Part shown: in pieces, positions 31,514-35,782 of the stretch | Layout of the letters: each line of letters starts with the position of its first letter | How positions within the stretch are numbered: position 1 is the first letter of the stretch | DNA from: Lacticaseibacillus zeae DSM 20178 = KCTC 3804 | GTDB lineage: Bacteria > Bacillota > Bacilli > Lactobacillales > Lactobacillaceae | DNA length: 35,782 nucleotides | Direction of reading: 5' to 3' | Assembly: GCF_000260435.1 (NCBI RefSeq) | Contig: NZ_BACQ01000010.1 | Location: forward strand, 1-35,782 | Translations under genes and position numbers: made by a program | Notes under the pieces: generated by a model | Database searches by the model: none | Seen by the model: the letters and a program-made list of their open reading frames with translations, nothing else | What the model was told of the DNA's origin: nothing

Positions 31514-32284
31514 ATGTCAACGTTACTTAAATTAAAAAATGTCGAAAAAACCTATACCAGTCGAGGCGCACAACCGGTTCAAGCACTGGTTAATATCAGT
31601 TTTACAGTTGAGTCAGGCGAATTCGTTGCCATTATGGGCGAATCCGGATCCGGGAAAAGTACGTTGCTGAACCTGATCGCGACACTGGATAACCCTACAG
31701 GGGGTGAAATCACACTTAACGGCCAGGATTTACGTAAAGTCAAAGAAGGGGCACGCGCCAAATTTCGGCGGGAGCATCTCGGTTTTATTTTCCAGGATTT
31801 TGACTTGCTTGATACCTTCAACGTGCAGGACAACATTTTTCTGCCACTGGTTTTGGCGAAAAAGCCGCTAGCCCTCATGAAAGAACGCCTGGCAAAACTC
31901 GCACTGCGGTTAGGCATCAGCGACCTTTTACAAAAATATCCGTACGAACTCTCCGGCGGCCAGCAGCAACGCGTCGCCGCCGCCCGCGCTATGATCACCG
32001 AACCGGAAATTCTGCTGGCCGATGAGCCGACTGGGGCGCTTGATTCCAAAACTTCGAGCGAACTCTTGGACTTGCTGACAGACGTGAATGCCCAGATTCA
32101 GCAAACCATTCTCATGGTGACGCATAGTGCTATTGCCGCCAGCCACAGCCAACGGGTACTCTTCATTCGCGATGGCCAAATCTTCCACCAACTTTACCGG
32201 GGTGAACTTGATCAACCTGACTTCCTGACCCGAATCAGTGAGACCATGACGGCCATGTTGACGAAGGAAGGCGAGGGACAATGA
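31514..32284 (+). CDS. ABC transporter ATPase (BceA-like)
   Basis: This 256-residue ATPase has Walker A GESGSGKST (42-50), the Q-loop FQDFDLLD, signature LSGGQQQR and Walker B ILLADEPTGALD. The pattern belongs to the MacB/LolD/BceA type (VKNVEKTY-like start, GEFVAIMGESGSGKSTLLN). I chose the ATG at 31514: AAAGGGGAAG stands just before it, while an earlier GTG would include this site. It overlaps the permease gene by four bases and energises peptide-antibiotic detoxification with it. Confidence 0.93.
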   Translation: MSTLLKLKNVEKTYTSRGAQPVQALVNISFTVESGEFVAIMGESGSGKSTLLNLIATLDNPTGGEITLNGQDLRKVKEGARAKFRREHLGFIFQDFDLLDTFNVQDNIFLPLVLAKKPLALMKERLAKLALRLGISDLLQKYPYELSGGQQQRVAAARAMITEPEILLADEPTGALDSKTSSELLDLLTDVNAQIQQTILMVTHSAIAASHSQRVLFIRDGQIFHQLYRGELDQPDFLTRISETMTAMLTKEGEGQ

Positions 32285-34266
32285 AATTCTATTTCAAATT
32301 GGCCGCCACCAATCTCAAAGCCGATCGCCGTTTATTTGTCCCATTCGTCATCACGACCAGCTTTTTGATGGCCATTAACCTGATCATGCTAAATGCCTAT
32401 GCCAGTAGCGATGTCCTTTTCAGCGAATTTGGCGCTTCGGCTGGCAGATCGCTGTTCATGTTTGGTTCGGTCATTACGGCAATTATCTCCGTCATTTTAG
32501 TGATTTATGCCAATAATTTTCTACGCAAGCAGCGCATTCGCCAGCTTGGTTTGTACAACATCATTGGTTTTGGCAAAGGCGAGCTCAGTAAAATGATGGC
32601 CATCGAAAAATTGCTGCTTTTGTTGACAACATTGCTATTGGGCGGTGCTTTAGGAACAGTACTGTCGCGGATTAGCTATCTGACACTTGCCAAGACGCTG
32701 CACGTCAACCACCACTTGGCGTTTGGCTTGAGTCAAAAAGCCTTCAGCATCGCGGGTATGATCACAATTGGACTCTTCATCATCTTAATGTTCATCGATG
32801 AAATCTGGCTTATTCGCAAGCAACCGCTTGACCTTGTTCGCGAACAAAGCGCCGGTGAGCGGGAACCGAAGATTGCGTGGTTCACGCTGATTTTCAGCCT
32901 TGTATGTTTAATCGCCGGCTATACGCTGGCTGTTGTCATTACCAATCCGCTGGAAGCCATGAGTATGTTTTTCTTTGCGGTCATACTGGTCATCACAGGA
33001 ACATACGGATTATTCACCTCGGGCTCGGTTTTTGTCTTAAAATGGCTGCGGCGTCGCCAAAATTATTACTACCAGCCTAAGCATTTCATTAATGTCTCGA
33101 ATCTACTTTACCGAATGCAACAAAACGGCGCCGGTTTAGCATCAATTGCCATTTTAGTAACTATGACGTTGATCACGTTAGCCACGACCGCCACGCTTTT
33201 CTTTGGTATCAATGAAATCGTTAACGCGCAAACGCCCGTCGACTTATCCTATTCCCTTAAAACAAATGATGCCGACGCTGCCAATCGCGTCACCGAGCTG
33301 GCCAAAACCCATCACGTCCATGTTCGATCAATTCGCACGTTTTCTGGTCCTTCCAGCACGTTGGCATTGCTTGAAAAAAACCGGTTGAATTCTCAAAGCA
33401 GCATCAACGGGCCGTTTGGGTTTGACAATGCCCGCAGCGTCCAATTGATGACCATTGCGAACTATAATCGTTACACGGGACAAAGCCGTTCGCTGAATGG
33501 AAACAATATTCTTATTTACACTTCCAATCATTACGCTGGCAATACTCTGATAATCGGTAAGCAAAGTTACCACGTCGCAACCCGGGTTTCAAGCTTTCCC
33601 AATGCACCGAAAACGTTTATTCCCAATCTTTTCGTCGCATTTCCATCTGAAACACAAATGCTTGCGGCATTGCATCATTTGTATCCGAAAAAGACACTGG
33701 CCGAGCTTAAAACAGATGTCACCACAAATCAGGATTTGATGTTGAGCGGCAGTCATGCCAACCAAACCAAGCTGTATCAAGATTTAAACAAAAGTGGCAT
33801 CGCACTTCCTGACACTGTCCAGTCCCGCGCCGTCAACTATGACGATACGACCAGTATGATGAGCAGCTTTCTATTCCTCGGCATCGTTTTTGGCGTCACG
33901 TTTATCTTGGCAACCTTGCTGATTCTTTATTACAAGCAGCTGGCAGAAGGTTATGCCGATGAGCGGCGTTACACGATTCTCCAGCGGGTCGGATTAAGCC
34001 TGCGCGAGGTGCGGTCCACTATCAATAGCCAACTGCTCATGTTGTTTTATCTGCCGTTGGTCGTCGCTGCCATTCATGTTGGCTTTGCCTTACCATTCGT
34101 GCAGCGAATCATGATGCTGTTTGGCCTGCCGGATTGGCAATTTTTCCTAACCGTTTCACTCATTACGTTAGCCATTTTTGCAGTGATCTACGTGTTAATG
34201 TATCGGTTGACCGGCAACGTCTATTACCGCATCGTCTCTCGCCGCCAACCTACCAGTCGCAGGTAA
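32281..34266 (+). CDS. ABC transporter permease (BceB-like, FtsX domain)
   Basis: This 661-residue permease has the BceB layout: one N-terminal segment, an FtsX-like block (QRIRQLGLYNIIGFGKGELSKMMAIEKL), further segments, a large outside domain of about 200 residues (about 320-530, from VNAQTPVDLSYS to TTSMMSSF), and a C-terminal block with DERRYTILQRVGLSLREV. In Bce systems the outside domain gives peptide specificity and the permease signals to the kinase. The target peptide cannot be read from sequence. Likely candidates by family are bacitracin, nisin or similar lipid II binders. A strong terminator follows. Confidence 0.92.
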   Translation: MKFYFKLAATNLKADRRLFVPFVITTSFLMAINLIMLNAYASSDVLFSEFGASAGRSLFMFGSVITAIISVILVIYANNFLRKQRIRQLGLYNIIGFGKGELSKMMAIEKLLLLLTTLLLGGALGTVLSRISYLTLAKTLHVNHHLAFGLSQKAFSIAGMITIGLFIILMFIDEIWLIRKQPLDLVREQSAGEREPKIAWFTLIFSLVCLIAGYTLAVVITNPLEAMSMFFFAVILVITGTYGLFTSGSVFVLKWLRRRQNYYYQPKHFINVSNLLYRMQQNGAGLASIAILVTMTLITLATTATLFFGINEIVNAQTPVDLSYSLKTNDADAANRVTELAKTHHVHVRSIRTFSGPSSTLALLEKNRLNSQSSINGPFGFDNARSVQLMTIANYNRYTGQSRSLNGNNILIYTSNHYAGNTLIIGKQSYHVATRVSSFPNAPKTFIPNLFVAFPSETQMLAALHHLYPKKTLAELKTDVTTNQDLMLSGSHANQTKLYQDLNKSGIALPDTVQSRAVNYDDTTSMMSSFLFLGIVFGVTFILATLLILYYKQLAEGYADERRYTILQRVGLSLREVRSTINSQLLMLFYLPLVVAAIHVGFALPFVQRIMMLFGLPDWQFFLTVSLITLAIFAVIYVLMYRLTGNVYYRIVSRRQPTSRR

Positions 34267-34323
34267 GGGGACTATGCTTTAGCAAAAATCCTATTAGCGG
34301 GTTTACATCATCACCAAAACTCT

Positions 34324-34387
34324 AAAAAAGTGCCGTTCCTGACCCATCGTTTGGTTACAACGATACTGTCAGAAACGGCACTTTTGG
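34324..34387. terminator. Bidirectional terminator after the ABC permease
   Basis: AAAAGTGCCGTT plus CTGAC pairs with GTCAG plus AACGGCACTTTT (one bulge), with A- and T-runs at the ends, between the convergent permease gene and the small minus-strand gene. Confidence 0.88.
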
Positions 34388-34397
34388 TCATCATGTC

Positions 34398-34751
34398 TTA
34401 GGCCGGCTGCAACGCCTTAATCTCGGCAATCAGCTTAAGCAGGTTTTGTTCAGCGGTTTGGTAATCGGCCATTTTATCGGCAAATTGCTCGTCAAAACCG
34501 GCAAGACCGCCTGCCGCAAACGCATACTCAAATGGGTAAACCGCTTCATAAGCTGCCACAAACCGCTTTAGCAGATCATGATACTGCTCACCGCCAAGCT
34601 GTAAGGCCATCTGGATCACCCGAAAATCCGTATACGCCATCTCAAATTGAACGGCCCAGGCTCGCATGAATTCATGCCGCGCCTGAATGTGCAGAAAATG
34701 ATGCTCGGTTGTCCAAGCCAATCGGTTCACTGAATCCTTAACATCCAACAC
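34398..34751 (-). CDS. Protein of unknown function, 117 residues
   Basis: I do not recognise this protein. It is predicted mostly alpha-helical, cysteine-free, and rich in aromatic residues, with His residues clustered early (TEHHFLHIQARHEF). It has no membrane segment or signal peptide, so it is probably cytosolic. The C-terminal third (ADYQTAEQNLLKLIAEIKAL) could form a coiled coil. The start is GTG with GAAAGG 14 bases upstream, a weak choice. A TATAAT box on the minus strand (34790-34785) gives it a likely own promoter. It follows the xerS-like gene on the same strand after 123 bases. Confidence 0.6.
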   Translation of the reverse strand: MLDVKDSVNRLAWTTEHHFLHIQARHEFMRAWAVQFEMAYTDFRVIQMALQLGGEQYHDLLKRFVAAYEAVYPFEYAFAAGGLAGFDEQFADKMADYQTAEQNLLKLIAEIKALQPA

Positions 34752-34790
34752 AATGAATCACGCCTTTCTATTTGCACTTATGCTAGCTGG

Positions 34791-34830
34791 TTTCATTATA
34801 AGCCTGTCCATGCTAAAACGAGCCTGTCCA
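34791..34830. repeat. Two tandem 20-base direct repeats
   Basis: AGCCTGTCCATGCTAAAACG occurs twice back to back without a mismatch, directly upstream of the small gene and 44 bases after the end of the recombinase gene. A weaker related string (CCGTCCAGGTTAGC) follows at about 34853. Confidence 0.85.
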
Positions 34831-34874
34831 TGCTAAAACGCCTGAATAACACCCGTCCAGGTTAGCTTGACGGC

Positions 34875-35782
34875 CTAGTTTTCGTGCGGTTGTTGGGTAT
34901 GCCGATCCAACGCCTTGGCTGCTGTTTCAGAAACCTCACGCAGCGCGGCTTTCCCACGTTTATCGCTTAGGTTAATGTAAAGATCAGTCGCACTTGTGGT
35001 TGTCTGCCCAAGTTGATCGGCGACTTGCTGCACATCCTTGGTCACTGTATAAATATTCGTTCCCAAGGTATGCCGCGCTTTATGTGGCGTGGACGGTCGA
35101 CCATAAGCCGTCGTGTAACGTTTAAAAAAGGCCTCAATCGTATTTTGGCGAATCCGCTTTACGGTTTGACCGACCTGCGTCACAAACAGCGGCGACGTCG
35201 GCTTTTGGTAACCAATGATGGCCGCGCGTTGTTGTAAATACGCGGTGAGATAGGGGTCAATCCAGTCCGCAAAGTTCACGCGATCCTGAAAATTGCCTTT
35301 TCGCACAACCTGCACCGTGTGCCGATCCATATTCAAATCTTCAAGATTCATATTGACCAGCTCGCTCACCCGCACGCCAGACCCAAATAACAACGCAATA
35401 ATCGCCAAGTTTCGGTGTTTGGCTGCTTCAAAGTAAGCACGTTGCTTCGAAGGCAGTTGATGCGCATAAACTTGATCCAGCCAGTGCAAAAATTTGGCAT
35501 CCTCACCGTCCACAAACAGCATTTCCTGCAATTTGTGATTGCGATAAGCCGTCGTCTCGGCATGGGTTTTCAATTTAACCTTATTCCAGACATTGCGGTA
35601 AAAGTAAGGCTCACCATCTTCATGCGGTTCACTTTCTTCAGTCAAAAATCGATAAAGCGCTTTGATGCCCACCAATCGTAAGGCAACACTGCGCCGTGTC
35701 ATCCGTTTATTTGGATGCGTTTTGGAAGGCCGCTCCAGTAAATACGCCATAAAAGCCTGCGCATCGCGTAAAGAAAGGTGCT
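34875..35782 (-). CDS. xerS: Tyrosine recombinase XerS-like (5' end cut by the window)
   Basis: The reading frame continues through the right edge (HLSLRDAQAF before the first internal Met), so about 302 C-terminal residues are seen and the gene starts outside. Catalytic residues are visible: Arg in GSGVRVSELVNM, Lys in VVRKGNFQDRV, HKAR (HxxR) and the nucleophile Tyr in SATDLYINL. The usual second His/Trp is Gln (LGQTTTSATDLY), which I recall as a XerS feature. XerS of streptococci and lactic acid bacteria resolves chromosome dimers at a single dif site; a phage-type integrase is the alternative. I found no dif-like site in the window. Confidence 0.82.
   Translation of the reverse strand, partial: HLSLRDAQAFMAYLLERPSKTHPNKRMTRRSVALRLVGIKALYRFLTEESEPHEDGEPYFYRNVWNKVKLKTHAETTAYRNHKLQEMLFVDGEDAKFLHWLDQVYAHQLPSKQRAYFEAAKHRNLAIIALLFGSGVRVSELVNMNLEDLNMDRHTVQVVRKGNFQDRVNFADWIDPYLTAYLQQRAAIIGYQKPTSPLFVTQVGQTVKRIRQNTIEAFFKRYTTAYGRPSTPHKARHTLGTNIYTVTKDVQQVADQLGQTTTSATDLYINLSDKRGKAALREVSETAAKALDRHTQQPHEN

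Noticed and set aside
34755-34874. A dif site for the XerS-like recombinase
   Set aside because: No sequence resembling the streptococcal/lactococcal dif site was found; the 20-base repeats lack the expected inverted arms.

Overview
The window looks like chromosomal DNA of a low-to-mid-GC lactic acid bacterium, most likely the Lacticaseibacillus casei/paracasei/rhamnosus group. This rests on gene order (pyrR-pyrP-pyrBC-carAB-pyrDFE; hisZ-G-D-B-H-A-F-I-E), Firmicute attenuators (PyrR, T-box), a XerS-type recombinase and a Bce-type detoxification module. Species is inferred from memory, not from any search. No tRNA, rRNA, CRISPR, phage or IS gene was seen.

Layout. 1-10935: a complete de novo UMP operon behind a PyrR attenuator; no pyrK lies next to the class 1B-looking pyrD. 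10936-12506: terminator, a 340-base gap, then an orphan PTS EIIC-like membrane protein. 12545-15125 (minus strand): a MazG-like protein, the NFACT/RqcH ribosome rescue factor and a lone AbrB-type DNA-binding protein. 15257-16758: DegV fatty-acid-binding protein and a NUDIX hydrolase. 17057-26540: histidine biosynthesis, namely a stand-alone hisC paralog with an ARG-box-like site, a His T-box (specifier CAC), the hisZGDBHAFIE operon and a second hisC. 26692-29675: FAH-family hydrolase, nitroreductase and a divergent MFS exporter. 29767-34266: a BceRS-BceAB-like two-component/ABC module with a BceR-like operator. 34398-35782: an unrecognised small protein and a partial XerS-like tyrosine recombinase.

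The most interesting signal is a repeated structured element of about 121 bases. One full copy lies in the pyr leader (111-231) and two in tandem in the his leader (18582-18831). Three helices are kept although their sequences differ between copies, which points to selection on structure. The full copies in the pyr and his leaders and a miniature copy at 16158 each start within a few bases of the T-tract of an intrinsic terminator. Further short or deleted derivatives lie at 18835 and, on the minus strand, at 25383-25424 and 27596-27631. In both biosynthetic operons the element is transcribed only when the attenuator reads through, so it could be a second layer of mRNA control, or a mobile element that targets terminators. 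I do not recognise it as a named family.
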